Origin: Peptococcaceae bacterium
GTDB taxonomy: Bacteria; Bacillota; Peptococcia; Peptococcales; Peptococcaceae
Reading direction: 5' to 3'
DNA length: 32,543 nt
NCBI GenBank assembly: GCA_030524315.1
Contig: JAUNGU010000018.1
Location: 1-32,543 of the forward strand
A program made the translations under genes and the position numbers. This document shows positions 18,227-25,964 of this stretch, piece after piece. Numbering within the stretch: the first letter of the stretch is position 1; each line of letters starts with the position of its first letter. The notes below the pieces were generated by a model that saw only the letters and a list, made by a program, of their open reading frames with translations, was not told where the DNA came from and searched no databases.

Positions 18227-18285
18227 GAAGGGGAAAGCAGAACAGTGATTCATAAGTAATTTTTTTGAATCTTTCGATAAACTGC

Positions 18286-18314
18286 TTTCAAAAGAACACG
18301 ACTAATGCTATAAT
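18286..18314 (+). promoter_or_regulatory. Promoter in front of the 66-residue ORF and dsrC
   Basis: TTTCAA (18286-18291), 17 bases, TATAAT (18309-18314). Start of transcription would be near 18321, only about 11 bases before the ATG and at the Shine-Dalgarno, so the mRNA is almost leaderless. It would let dsrC be expressed apart from dsrAB. Confidence 0.65.
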
Positions 18315-18331
18315 ATGTAAAGGAGCTACAA

Positions 18332-18532
18332 ATGCCGCTGTTGGATGATTGCATGGAATGGCTGGAGTTTTGTGATGATTTGATTCGCGAGATTTCAGAC
18401 TCAAAGCTGAGCGAGTACAAAATGGGCCAGATTGATGGTCTCAAGCTCGCGACAGACATGCTGAAAGACTATCTGGTCGAATATCCCGGCTATGTGGATC
18501 CAAAACATAAATACGACAAATTTAAAATGTGA
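18332..18532 (+). CDS. Unrecognised 66-residue protein between dsrD and dsrC
   Basis: I do not recognise this protein. It is 66 residues, acidic in its N-terminal half, probably mostly helical, with an amphipathic start (LLDDCMEWLEFCDDLIREI) holding two cysteines seven residues apart (Cys7 and Cys14), then KMGQIDGLKLATDMLKDYL and an aromatic tail YPGYVDPKHKYDKF. No membrane segment, signal peptide or CxxC motif is present. AAAGGAG lies at a good distance before ATG 18332, a promoter lies directly upstream, and dsrC begins 12 bases after its stop, all consistent with a real gene. A role with DsrC or DsrAB is suggested by position only. Confidence 0.72.
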   Translation: MPLLDDCMEWLEFCDDLIREISDSKLSEYKMGQIDGLKLATDMLKDYLVEYPGYVDPKHKYDKFKM

Positions 18533-18544
18533 GGTGCTTTATCT

Positions 18545-18862
18545 ATGCCAGAAATCGATGTAAATGGTAAGAAAGTTGAAGTCGATGAAGACGGTTTCTT
18601 AGTAAACCTTGATCAGTGGGATGAAGATGTTGCTAAGTTCTTAGCAGATTCCGAAGGTCTCAGCGAACTGACCGAAGATCATTGGAAACTCATCAACTAT
18701 CTCAAAGACTACTACAATGAATACGGCATTGCTCCAATGGTTCGTAAGATGACCAAGGAATCCGGATTCTCCCTTAAGGAAATCTATGATCTCTTCCCAT
18801 CCGGCCCAGCTAAAGGTGCATGCAAAATCGCTGGTCTTCCAAAACCAACCGGTTGCGTATAA
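18545..18862 (+). CDS. dsrC: DsrC sulfur-carrier protein
   Basis: DsrC/TusE-family protein of 105 residues, co-substrate of DsrAB: its two C-terminal cysteines take up the sulfite-derived sulfur as a trisulfide, later reduced at the membrane complex DsrMK(JOP). The flexible C-terminal arm is complete, GACKIAGLPKPTGCV, with Cys93 and the penultimate Cys104 spaced C-x10-C as in functional DsrC. The core has FLVNLDQWDEDVAKFLA, LTEDHWKLINYLKDYYNEYGIAPMVRK and LFPSGPAKGACK. GAGGTG upstream is the ribosome binding site. It is the last gene of the cluster and is followed by a strong terminator. Codon use is as biased as in dsrAB. Confidence 0.96.
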   Translation: MPEIDVNGKKVEVDEDGFLVNLDQWDEDVAKFLADSEGLSELTEDHWKLINYLKDYYNEYGIAPMVRKMTKESGFSLKEIYDLFPSGPAKGACKIAGLPKPTGCV

Positions 18863-18900
18863 TTAATTTTACGCGAAGATCCGAATACTGTTTACACAGT

Positions 18901-18934
18901 ACAGGCGTATCGTTCGACGATGCGCCTGTTTTTT
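18901..18934 (+). terminator. Rho-independent terminator of the dsr cluster
   Basis: A 13-bp stem, ACAGGCGTATCGT (18901-18913) with ACGATGCGCCTGT (18917-18929), one G-T pair, TCG loop, then a T-run to 18934. Confidence 0.93.
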
Positions 18935-18987
18935 ATTTTAGAAAAAATATTTATCCAAAATGGCGGGGCAGATACAATTGAATAAAA

Positions 18988-19016
18988 TTGCATTTATACC
19001 GCGTCTTTGTTATAGT
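18988..19016 (+). promoter_or_regulatory. Promoter of the phosphoribosyltransferase gene
   Basis: TTGCAT (18988-18993), 17 bases, TATAGT (19011-19016). Start expected near 19023, giving a leader of about 20 bases. Confidence 0.7.
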
Positions 19017-19043
19017 TATAAATACAGCGAAGGAGGGTTTGCC

Positions 19044-19619
19044 ATGAAAAAATTTCACGAGGTTGAAATTGCAGGACTGAAACGACAGTTGCCCTTGTAT
19101 CAAATTGATGAGGACACGATGATTCCGTTGTTCATTGCCTACAATGATGTGCCTCTGATCCAAGCATCTGCCGAAGCATTATTGGAAAAGGTGCCGGATT
19201 TTGATTGTATTGTCACTGAGGAGCTGCAGGGGATTTCCCTGGCTTATGCAATGACCTTGCTTGCGGGCAAGGAGCGCTTTGTCGTCGCAAGAAAAAGTGC
19301 CAAGGCCTACATGGATGACGTGGTCGCCATTCGGGTCGTCGAGCGCAGAGACGACGAGGAGCATTATAAACGGCTCTATCTGTCCAAGGATGATGCGGAA
19401 TATGTCAAAAATAAGCGCATCCTGCTTGTGGATGATGTGGTGCTTCATGGTACGACGATGACGGCACTGGCCGATTTGACCAATGCCCTGGGCGGCTATG
19501 TTGTCGGAGAGGCAAGCATCATTCGTCATGGCTTTGAAGCCAATGACGAGGACGATTATATGGACAGATCCTTTTTGCTGTCGTTGCCTTTATTTTCTAT
19601 TAGCGATAATGATCGCTAG
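19044..19619 (+). CDS. Purine-type phosphoribosyltransferase family protein
   Basis: A 191-residue type I phosphoribosyltransferase. The PRPP-binding motif is [13 protein letters not shown] (about residues 127-139, Asp130-Asp131), preceded by the substrate hood [23 protein letters not shown] and the basic flexible-loop region [11 protein letters not shown]. Such enzymes transfer 5-phosphoribose from PRPP to a base, most closely resembling adenine/xanthine phosphoribosyltransferases; PyrR-like regulatory proteins are a further possibility. The base specificity cannot be read. ATG 19044 has AAGGAGGG just upstream; the open frame runs further back to 18960 but crosses the promoter. ilvD follows after 35 bases. 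Confidence 0.85.
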   Translation: MKKFHEVEIAGLKRQLPLYQIDEDTMIPLFIAYNDVPLIQASAEALLEKVPDFDCIVTEELQGISLAYAMTLLAGKERFVVARKSAKAYMDDVVAIRVVERRDDEEHYKRLYLSKDDAEYVKNKRILLVDDVVLHGTTMTALADLTNALGGYVVGEASIIRHGFEANDEDDYMDRSFLLSLPLFSISDNDR

Positions 19620-19654
19620 TTTTATACTACTTTCAATTGGAGATGAGATGCATT

Positions 19655-21337
19655 ATGAGAAGTGATGAAGTCAAGAAGGGGCCAGCCCGTGCGCCCCATC
19701 GTTCATTGTTTTACGCAATGGGTTATACCTCTGAGGATTTGAAGAAGCCGCTGATCGGTGTTGTCAATGCCCACAATGAAGTGATTCCTGGGCATTTCCA
19801 TCTGAATGAAATCGCCGATGCCGTCAAGGCAGGCGTCCTTGGCGCCGGCGGTACGCCAATGGAATTCCCATCCATCGGCCTCTGTGACGGGATTGCGATG
19901 AACCATTCTGGGATGAATTATTCCCTGGCTTCCCGCGAGCTGATTGCGGACTCTGTCGAATCCATGTACATGGCTTACAAATTTGATGGCCTTGTGCTGA
20001 TCGGCAACTGCGACAAGATTGTCCCTGGGATGCTCATGGCGGCTGCACGCCTCAATGTCCCATGTGTCTATGTCAGTGGTGGCCCAATGCTCCCTGGTCG
20101 TTACAATGGCGAGGATAGTGACTTAACCCGCGGTACCTTTGAGGCCGTCGGTGCCTATACCTCCGGCAAAATCGACGAGCAGACCCTGACTGATATGGAA
20201 GAGACCGCTTGCCAGACCTGTGGTTCCTGCGCCGGGATGTACACTGCCAATACCATCAACTGCTTGGCGGAGGTTCTCGGCATTGCCCTTCCTGGCAACG
20301 GCACGATTCCGGCGCCATACGGTGCGCGCAAGGCCTTGGGCCGTCGTGCTGGTAAGCAGGTCATGGAAATGGTGGAACGCAATATTTGCGCCCGCGACAT
20401 TCTCACCCGCGAAGCCTTCCTCAATGCCATCACTGTGGATATGGCCATCGGCGGGTCGACGAACACGGTGCTGCATTTGATGGCCATCGCCAACCAGGCA
20501 CAGGTCAAGGTTACCCTCGAAGACTTCGACCACATCAGCAACAGCACCCCGCAGATTTGCAAGCTGAGCCCTTCCAGCACTCAGCACATCAATGAGCTGT
20601 ACGAAGCCGGTGGCATCCAAGCCATCGAAAAGCAGCTTCTCGATGCGGGCAAGCTCCATGGCGATTTAATCACCGTCACCGGTAAGACCGTTGCAGAAAA
20701 TGTGGCGAACGCTGTCGCCCGTGATCGTCGCATCATTCACAGCTTTGATGATGCTTACTCCGAAACAGGTGGCTTGGCCGTGCTCCGCGGTAACCTCGCA
20801 CCAGATGGCGCCGTTGTCAAGCAGGGTGGCGTGGCCAAGGAAATGCTGTCTCACTCTGGTCCGGCGCGCGTCTACAATTCGGAAGAAGAAGCTTTTGCAG
20901 CGATCACTGGCAATGAGATTCATTCTGGAGACGTCGTTGTCATTCGCTACGAAGGGCCAAAGGGTGGTCCTGGCATGAAGGAAATGCTGTCGCCAACGGC
21001 TGCCCTTCTCGGCGCTGGCTTGGGCAAGGAAGTGGCGCTACTCACTGACGGTCGTTTCTCTGGCGGTACTGCCGGTGCCTGCATTGGCCATATTTCGCCA
21101 GAAGCAGCCGAAGGCGGCCCTCTGGGATTGGTAGAAGAAGGGGATATCATCGACATTGATATTCCAAAGCGCCACCTTTCGGTGCGCTTGACCGACGAAG
21201 AAATGGAGGCGCGCCGCGCCAAGAGAAAATCGCCAGCGCGCGATCTGATTCCGCATTCTTATCTCCGTCGTTACGCGTACCTCGTGACATCTGCCAGCAC
21301 CGGCGCCGTCATGAAGGATCCAACCAACGAAGAATAA
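19655..21337 (+). CDS. ilvD: Dihydroxy-acid dehydratase
   Basis: IlvD dehydrates 2,3-dihydroxy-isovalerate and 2,3-dihydroxy-3-methylvalerate to the 2-keto acids in valine, isoleucine and leucine synthesis. 560 residues, typical of the family. Fe-S cluster ligands are Cys119 ([10 protein letters not shown]) and Cys192 of CQTCGSC (186-192), with a third in SIGLCDG near residue 78. The IlvD/Edd signatures [13 protein letters not shown] and [22 protein letters not shown] are both intact. The family start MRSDxxKKG is at ATG 19655; ATG 19643 and TTG 19637 are in frame but lie within the GGAG ribosome binding region. No other ilv genes are in the window. Confidence 0.97.
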   Translation: MRSDEVKKGPARAPHRSLFYAMGYTSEDLKKPLIGVVNAHNEVIPGHFHLNEIADAVKAGVLGAGGTPMEFPSIGLCDGIAMNHSGMNYSLASRELIADSVESMYMAYKFDGLVLIGNCDKIVPGMLMAAARLNVPCVYVSGGPMLPGRYNGEDSDLTRGTFEAVGAYTSGKIDEQTLTDMEETACQTCGSCAGMYTANTINCLAEVLGIALPGNGTIPAPYGARKALGRRAGKQVMEMVERNICARDILTREAFLNAITVDMAIGGSTNTVLHLMAIANQAQVKVTLEDFDHISNSTPQICKLSPSSTQHINELYEAGGIQAIEKQLLDAGKLHGDLITVTGKTVAENVANAVARDRRIIHSFDDAYSETGGLAVLRGNLAPDGAVVKQGGVAKEMLSHSGPARVYNSEEEAFAAITGNEIHSGDVVVIRYEGPKGGPGMKEMLSPTAALLGAGLGKEVALLTDGRFSGGTAGACIGHISPEAAEGGPLGLVEEGDIIDIDIPKRHLSVRLTDEEMEARRAKRKSPARDLIPHSYLRRYAYLVTSASTGAVMKDPTNEE

Positions 21338-21348
21338 AAATTATTTCC

Positions 21349-21385
21349 GACACGGTTTCAATTTTTGAAGCCGTGTCATTTTTTT
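21349..21385 (+). terminator. Rho-independent terminator of ilvD
   Basis: 13-bp stem GACACGGTTTCAA (21349-21361) with TTGAAGCCGTGTC (21365-21377), one T-G pair, then A and seven T. Confidence 0.93.
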
Positions 21386-21488
21386 GCGCTGAGTTATTAA
21401 GAATTTGCAAGATTGCACGAGCGTTTATGGCATCTCTGCAGTGATTGTGATAGGATAATAATGGATTTTTCTGAAGGGAGGGCGCTGT

Positions 21489-22619
21489 ATGCGGATTATG
21501 ATTGTCACCGAAGTTTTTTTGCCAGCCACCGATGGCCTGGTGCTCAGACTCACGGAGGCTATTCGTTATTTTCAAAAAAACGGCCATCAGGTTGTGGTCG
21601 TTACCCCGTACAAAGGCATTGATTCCTTTGAGGGCGCGAAGGTCTACGGTATTTCCAACAAAAAATTTCCGATTGGCAAGGAACTGTTCTGGCGGCCATC
21701 CTTGAAAAAAATATACGAGCTCATGGAAAGCTTTGAGCCACAGGTGGTCCACATTGCCAATCCTGTGATCATGGGCAAATTCGCCTTTCAGTATGCACAC
21801 AGCTTGGGCATTCCGGTGGTGGTCAGCTACCACACCAATTACGAGCGATGTCTCAAAAAGTACCGCCTGGATCGGCCAATGGCCAAGAAGTGGGTCTGGA
21901 AAATGCGCCGAGAAATTTCCAGTGCTGCTGCGTTGAATCTGTGTACCTCTTATGCGATGGCTCAAAGCCTCAAAAGCTACGGCATCAATAATGTGCATGT
22001 CCTCAATCGTGGCGTTGATCTGGACAAGCGGCATCCGCGCTTTGCCTCCGAGGACATGCGCATGATTCTCAGCCGAGGCAAGACCGACAAAAAGCTCCTC
22101 GTCTTCGTGGGTTCCTTGCTCAAGCGCAAGAACCTCGAAGCCCTGCTACCAATGATGCGCCGGCGCGACGACGTGTGTCTGGCCATTGTGGGCGATGGCG
22201 AGTATCGCCAAGTGCTGGAGCAGGCTTTTTCCGGTACGGACACGGTATTCACCGGCTATCTCACAGGCAAGAACCTCTCTGAAGCCTATGCCTCTGGCGA
22301 TGCCTTTATCTTTCCGACGGTCGATGAGCAGGTGGGGCTGCCCCTCCTTGAGGCGATGGCGTCTGGGGTGCCAATTTTGGCGGCGCGGAGCCCGTTGACC
22401 ATTGAGCAGTTTTGTGATGGCTGTGATGCCCTCTTTTTCAATATTGGTGACGAGGATGCTCTCGACGAGGTCATTGGCTGTCTGGATGACAAGGAAACCA
22501 TGAAAAAAATGGCGCTCATTGCCCGTCACGAAGCGGAGAGCAACAGCTGGGAAGGCGCCAGCCAACAGCTTTTAGATTATTACAGCATCGCTTTTACGCG
22601 AGCATCTCATTATAATTGA
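21489..22619 (+). CDS. GT4-family glycosyltransferase
   Basis: A 376-residue cytoplasmic GT-B glycosyltransferase of family GT4, closest in pattern to diacylglycerol- or phosphoinositol-glycosyltransferases. The N-terminal acceptor domain has VTEVFLPATDGLVLRLTEAI and VSYHTNYERCLKKYRL; the C-terminal donor domain has LVFVGSLLKRKNLEALL, LAIVGDGEYRQVLEQA and the nucleotide-sugar E-x7-E region FPTVDEQVGLPLLEAMASGVPILAA. A glycolipid product is therefore likely but not certain. AAGGGAGGG lies before ATG 21489. It is 22 bases upstream of a response regulator, suggesting one transcript for an envelope enzyme and an envelope-sensing pair. A good promoter is not obvious in the 100 bases upstream. Confidence 0.87.
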   Translation: MRIMIVTEVFLPATDGLVLRLTEAIRYFQKNGHQVVVVTPYKGIDSFEGAKVYGISNKKFPIGKELFWRPSLKKIYELMESFEPQVVHIANPVIMGKFAFQYAHSLGIPVVVSYHTNYERCLKKYRLDRPMAKKWVWKMRREISSAAALNLCTSYAMAQSLKSYGINNVHVLNRGVDLDKRHPRFASEDMRMILSRGKTDKKLLVFVGSLLKRKNLEALLPMMRRRDDVCLAIVGDGEYRQVLEQAFSGTDTVFTGYLTGKNLSEAYASGDAFIFPTVDEQVGLPLLEAMASGVPILAARSPLTIEQFCDGCDALFFNIGDEDALDEVIGCLDDKETMKKMALIARHEAESNSWEGASQQLLDYYSIAFTRASHYN

Positions 22620-22641
22620 CAACGAAGAAAGCGGTGAGCTT

Positions 22642-23343
22642 ATGAATGAAAAAATTTTAGTGGTAGAAGACGAAGAAAACATTCGCACAAACATCAAGGA
22701 ATATCTTGAATCCCGTCAGCTCAAAGTGTATGAAGCCGGTGACGGCGAACAAGCTTTGGAAATGGTTGATACCGTCAAGCCGGACCTCATCATCCTCGAT
22801 CTGATGCTGCCAAAAATCGATGGCATGGAGGTCTGCAAGCAGGTGCGTCGCCACTCCAACACGCCGATCATTATGGTCACAGCCCGCAATGAAGAAATCG
22901 ACAAGCTCCTGGGCTTGGAGCTTGGCGCCGATGACTATATCACCAAGCCATTCAGCTTGCGCGAGCTCAACGCACGCATCAACGCTGTCTTCAGACGGAG
23001 CAAGCATGTCGTCGACAACCAGGAGGATGTGCGCATTTTTGGCAATCTGGAGATCAACCTTGATCGTCGCGAGGTCTTCATCGATGGCAAGCACGTCGAC
23101 CTGACGCCGTCGGAATACGCGATTCTTGTGACCTTGAGCGAGAACGTTGGTCGTCCATATAGCCGCTTGCAGCTTTTGACGGCGACCCTCGGCGAAAGCT
23201 ATGCAGGCTATGAGCGCGCCATCGATACCCACGTCAGCAATTTGCGTAAAAAAATAGAACCAAACCCACAAAAGCCGATCTTCATCCAAACAGTCTACGG
23301 GCTCGGCTACAAATTTGGGGACAAATATGAAGCTGTCGACTAA
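22642..23343 (+). CDS. OmpR/PhoB-type response regulator
   Basis: 233 residues: receiver domain 1-120 with acidic pocket Glu9-Asp10, phosphoacceptor Asp53 in LIILDLMLP, Thr in MVTAR and Lys in YITKPFSLREL; then a winged-helix DNA-binding domain 128-230 with LTPSEYAILVTLSENVGRPYSR, YERAIDTHVSNLRKKI and IQTVYGLGYKF. All phosphorylation residues are intact. It should be phosphorylated by the kinase encoded immediately downstream, whose start codon lies inside this gene. Target genes are unknown; the neighbouring glycosyltransferase gene is a natural candidate. Confidence 0.96.
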   Translation: MNEKILVVEDEENIRTNIKEYLESRQLKVYEAGDGEQALEMVDTVKPDLIILDLMLPKIDGMEVCKQVRRHSNTPIIMVTARNEEIDKLLGLELGADDYITKPFSLRELNARINAVFRRSKHVVDNQEDVRIFGNLEINLDRREVFIDGKHVDLTPSEYAILVTLSENVGRPYSRLQLLTATLGESYAGYERAIDTHVSNLRKKIEPNPQKPIFIQTVYGLGYKFGDKYEAVD

Positions 23344-24760
23344 GATCATCGCCATTATGACCTTGGTGACGCTCTTGACGGGACTCATCGTCGGCAGCGT
23401 CACCTTGCACCTCATGAGCAACAGCTTTGACGAATACCTCAGCGAAACCCAAAAAATCGAAATCGGCGAGTGGAAGGCGCTCTACACCAACTATTACGAG
23501 GACAATGGCAATTCCTGGGATGGGGTGCAGAGCGTCATCGTGACCTATAGTCTGGAGGCGGCCTACGGTCTGCGAGTGACCCGTTCCTATTATCAGCCGG
23601 TGGTACTCATTGATCCTGATGGCGTCGTGCTGGCCCATCCGGAGCAGGATTTTATCGGCCTCACCGTCAACCAGCGTATGATCGAGCACGGCTACCCGAT
23701 TTATGAAGAAGGCAGCGACACCCTCATCGGCTATCTCCTGCCAGCAGAATATTTTGAGCACCAATTCTGGATTCTCGAAGAAAGCTACCTCACCAACACT
23801 CGCCAGTCGGTGGTGCTGGGTGTGGCAGGGACGTTGCTCATTTCTATCATCGTCGGCCTAATCTTTGCGCGCAATTTGACCAAGCCCCTCAACAACCTCA
23901 TCAAATCGGTCCGCCGCATCACTATGGGCTCGACCAATGAAAAGGTGGTCGTCGAAAACGACGACGAAATCGGCGAACTGGCGCTGGCCTTCAACCAGAT
24001 GTCCTCGGAGCTGACCCGTGCCAACGATGCTCGTGTGCAGCTTTTTGCCGATATCAGCCATGAGCTGCGCACGCCGATCACGGCCATTGCCGGGACCTTG
24101 GAAAACAAGCTCGTCAAAAATGAGGCTTGCCAGCCGGAAGAAATCTCAGCCCTTTACGATGAAATGCTGCGCCTGAGCGGCCTCGTCAACGAGCTGCAAA
24201 ATATTTCCCGCATCGATGCGGGCCACATGGCCATCAGCAAAACACTCGTGGATTTTAAAAGCTTCTTCCAGGATTTCTTTGTGCTCGTCGAGGCCGATGC
24301 CGAAAGCCGCAACATCTCCGTCAAGCTCGAATTCCAGGAGGATCTGCCCTATTGCTACGCCGATCCGGAACGGCTCAAGCAGGTGGTGCTCAATCTCGTG
24401 AGCAATGGCCTGCGCTACACCACCGACGGTGGCACCTTGATTCTCAAGGCCTGGTCCGACAAGCAGGACTTCATTTTCTCTGTTTCCGACACAGGCATCG
24501 GCATGACCGAGGAAGAATGCAGCCACGTTTTTGAGCGATTCTATCGCACTGATCGTTCCCGTGCGCGGGAAACGGGTGGCACCGGCCTGGGCATGGCCAT
24601 CACCCAGGGGCTCGTCGAGGCCCATGGTGGTCGCATTGAGGTCCAGAGCAAAAAGGACGTGGGCACAACCTTCACGGTTTACCTGCCCCTCTACGACGCC
24701 AAGGCAGAGGCCAAGGAGGCCAAGCTTGCCCAGAAGAAAGCCGCCAAAGAAGGCAAATAA
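23327..24760 (+). CDS. Membrane sensor histidine kinase
   Basis: A 477-residue kinase paired with the upstream response regulator, overlapping it by 17 bases. Two membrane segments (about 5-27 and 163-185) flank an extracellular sensor of about 135 residues rich in Tyr, Asp and Glu (ALYTNYYEDNGNSWDGVQS, VLIDPDGVVLAHPEQDFIG), resembling a PAS-like/Cache fold. Then HAMP (RNLTKPLNNLIKSVRRIT), HisKA with His245 in ISHELRTPITAIAGT, and HATPase_c with N box LNLVSNGLRYT, G1 VSDTGIGM and G2 GGTGLGMAI. The layout resembles BaeS. ATG 23327 is chosen with GGGG six bases ahead; TTG 23315 is possible. A basic, Ala/Lys-rich tail ends the protein. The signal sensed is unknown. Confidence 0.95.
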   Translation: MKLSTKIIAIMTLVTLLTGLIVGSVTLHLMSNSFDEYLSETQKIEIGEWKALYTNYYEDNGNSWDGVQSVIVTYSLEAAYGLRVTRSYYQPVVLIDPDGVVLAHPEQDFIGLTVNQRMIEHGYPIYEEGSDTLIGYLLPAEYFEHQFWILEESYLTNTRQSVVLGVAGTLLISIIVGLIFARNLTKPLNNLIKSVRRITMGSTNEKVVVENDDEIGELALAFNQMSSELTRANDARVQLFADISHELRTPITAIAGTLENKLVKNEACQPEEISALYDEMLRLSGLVNELQNISRIDAGHMAISKTLVDFKSFFQDFFVLVEADAESRNISVKLEFQEDLPYCYADPERLKQVVLNLVSNGLRYTTDGGTLILKAWSDKQDFIFSVSDTGIGMTEEECSHVFERFYRTDRSRARETGGTGLGMAITQGLVEAHGGRIEVQSKKDVGTTFTVYLPLYDAKAEAKEAKLAQKKAAKEGK

Positions 24761-24772
24761 TTGCATACCAAG

Positions 24773-24809
24773 AGACCCTGCATGGACAATCCGTGCAGGG
24801 TCTTTTTTT
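24773..24809 (+). terminator. Rho-independent terminator after the histidine kinase gene
   Basis: 10-bp perfect stem AGACCCTGCA (24773-24782) with TGCAGGGTCT (24794-24803), further GGA/TCC pairing inside, followed by seven T. Confidence 0.95.
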
Positions 24810-24835
24810 CTACCATCGGGACAGTGGCGTATAAT
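24807..24835 (+). promoter_or_regulatory. Possible promoter of the tyrosine recombinase gene
   Basis: A consensus TATAAT at 24830-24835 with only a weak -35 (TTTCTA at 24807-24812) that overlaps the T-run of the preceding terminator. Expression may be low. Confidence 0.4.
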
Positions 24836-24873
24836 AGGAGCAGAGTAGTTTATTCGACAAAGGAGAGAGGATC

Positions 24874-25716
24874 ATGACAACCATTCATTTGACATCCGCA
24901 CAGATTGATGCCTATCTCGAAAGCCTTGCCCAGGCGGGACGCGCCTCGGGCACCACCAGCAAATATGGCCGCGATCTCCGGGCGCTTTCGGCCTGGCTTG
25001 ATGGGCGTGATTGTAGCGAGGCAGCGCTCTACGCCTGGCGCGACGCGCTCCTTGCGCAAGGCTTTGCGCCCACCACCATCAACAGCATGCTCGCCGCTGC
25101 AAATGGCATCTTGCGCCATCTCGGTAGCGCCGTTCGCATCGCCTATCTGCGCATTCAGCGCCGTCTTTTTCGCGATCCCAGCCGCGAGCTTACCCGCGCC
25201 GAGTACGAGCGCCTCGTGGCGGCAGCGCGGGTGCAGGGCCAAGGGCGACTGGCGCTGGTCATGGAAACCATCTGCGCCACTGGCATTCGCGTCAGCGAAC
25301 TTGTCTACATCACCCGAGAAGCGGCGCATGCAGGCCGCGCCACCATTCGTCTCAAGGGAAAAATCCGCACCATCCTCATTCCCTCTAAGCTCTGCCGCAA
25401 GCTCGAAAAATACGCACGCAACGAAAACATCGCCGGTGGTGCCATTTTCCTCACCGCCAGTGGCAAGACTCTATCGCGCAAGCAAATCTGGGCCGAGATG
25501 AAGGCATTATGCAAGGTTGCTGGTGTTGATCCGCGCAAGGTCTTTCCCCACAACCTGCGCCATCTCTTCGCCGTGACCTACTATAAAGTCAGCAAGGATA
25601 TTTCCCACCTCGCCGATCTCCTTGGTCATTCATCCATCGAAACCACCCGCCTCTACCTCGTCACCAGCGGCCAGGAGCACGCACGCGACCTCGAGCGGTT
25701 GGGATTGGTCATATAA
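24874..25716 (+). CDS. Tyrosine recombinase (Xer/integrase family), likely DNA invertase
   Basis: 280 residues with a complete tyrosine recombinase active site: Arg139 (GIRVSEL), Lys163 (LKGKIRTILIP), His226 and Arg229 (HNLRHLFA), His252 (LLGHSS) and nucleophile Tyr261 (TRLYLV). An N-terminal SAM-like core-binding domain covers about 8-95. Length is near XerC/XerD, without the arm-binding domain of phage integrases. AAAGGAGAG precedes ATG 24874. It is neither beside phage genes nor a tRNA. Instead, two inverted 22-bp repeats flank the intergenic region directly downstream, next to a surface-protein gene, so the likely job is site-specific inversion of that region. Codon use is as GC-rich as the housekeeping genes, giving no sign of recent import. 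Confidence 0.93.
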   Translation: MTTIHLTSAQIDAYLESLAQAGRASGTTSKYGRDLRALSAWLDGRDCSEAALYAWRDALLAQGFAPTTINSMLAAANGILRHLGSAVRIAYLRIQRRLFRDPSRELTRAEYERLVAAARVQGQGRLALVMETICATGIRVSELVYITREAAHAGRATIRLKGKIRTILIPSKLCRKLEKYARNENIAGGAIFLTASGKTLSRKQIWAEMKALCKVAGVDPRKVFPHNLRHLFAVTYYKVSKDISHLADLLGHSSIETTRLYLVTSGQEHARDLERLGLVI

Positions 25717-25750
25717 AAATAGCTCAGGACAAAATGAACATTTTGTCCTG
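25713..25750 (-). terminator. Leftward terminator-like hairpin formed by the left inverted repeat
   Basis: Read leftward, the 12-bp palindrome arms (25725-25750) form a hairpin followed by GAGC and TATTTTTATAT, a T-rich tail ending at the recombinase stop codon. It could stop transcripts from the leftward promoter at 25821-25793. The stem is AT-rich, so efficiency is uncertain. Confidence 0.45.
25725..25750 (+). repeat. Left inverted repeat of the invertible element
   Basis: A perfect palindrome with 12-bp arms, CAGGACAAAATG and CATTTTGTCCTG, around a central AA. Its bases 25728-25749 are the exact reverse complement of 25965-25986. The arm-spacer-arm layout is that of a tyrosine recombinase core site, and the central AA gives the site its direction. 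Confidence 0.9.
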
Positions 25751-25792
25751 GGCGAATCCTAGTTAGTTAGTGGTAATATAGTTTACAATATT

Positions 25793-25821
25793 AATATATC
25801 ATCAATGACCATCAATTGCAA
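25793..25821 (-). promoter_or_regulatory. Leftward promoter inside the invertible element
   Basis: On the minus strand: TTGCAA (25821-25816), 17 bases, TATATT (25798-25793), with TGA immediately ahead of the -10, an extended -10. Start near 25786. It points away from the surface-protein gene in the present orientation. Confidence 0.72.
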
Positions 25822-25895
25822 TATTTGCTTAAAATTTTGGACATGGAAAAATTCAGCCGCAGTGAAAAAAATTTTGCGGCCGATTTCGTGCGCCC

Positions 25896-25934
25896 AAAAA
25901 TAAGCGGCCATACGCTTAGAGCCGATTATTTTTT
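25896..25934. terminator. Terminator-like hairpin inside the invertible element
   Basis: AATAAGCGGC (25899-25908) pairs with GCCGATTATT (25921-25930) with one G-A mismatch; T-runs lie on both sides (TTATTTTTT rightward; TTATTTTTGGG leftward). It would block rightward readthrough from the recombinase gene into the surface-protein gene in the present orientation. Confidence 0.5.
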
Positions 25935-25964
25935 GCACGTTGCCACGTTTTGAACCCCTTCTGT

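Noticed and set aside
18226..18280. Terminator after dsrD
   Set aside because: GATTCA/TGAATC can pair around a T-rich loop, but the T-run lies in the loop and not after the stem.
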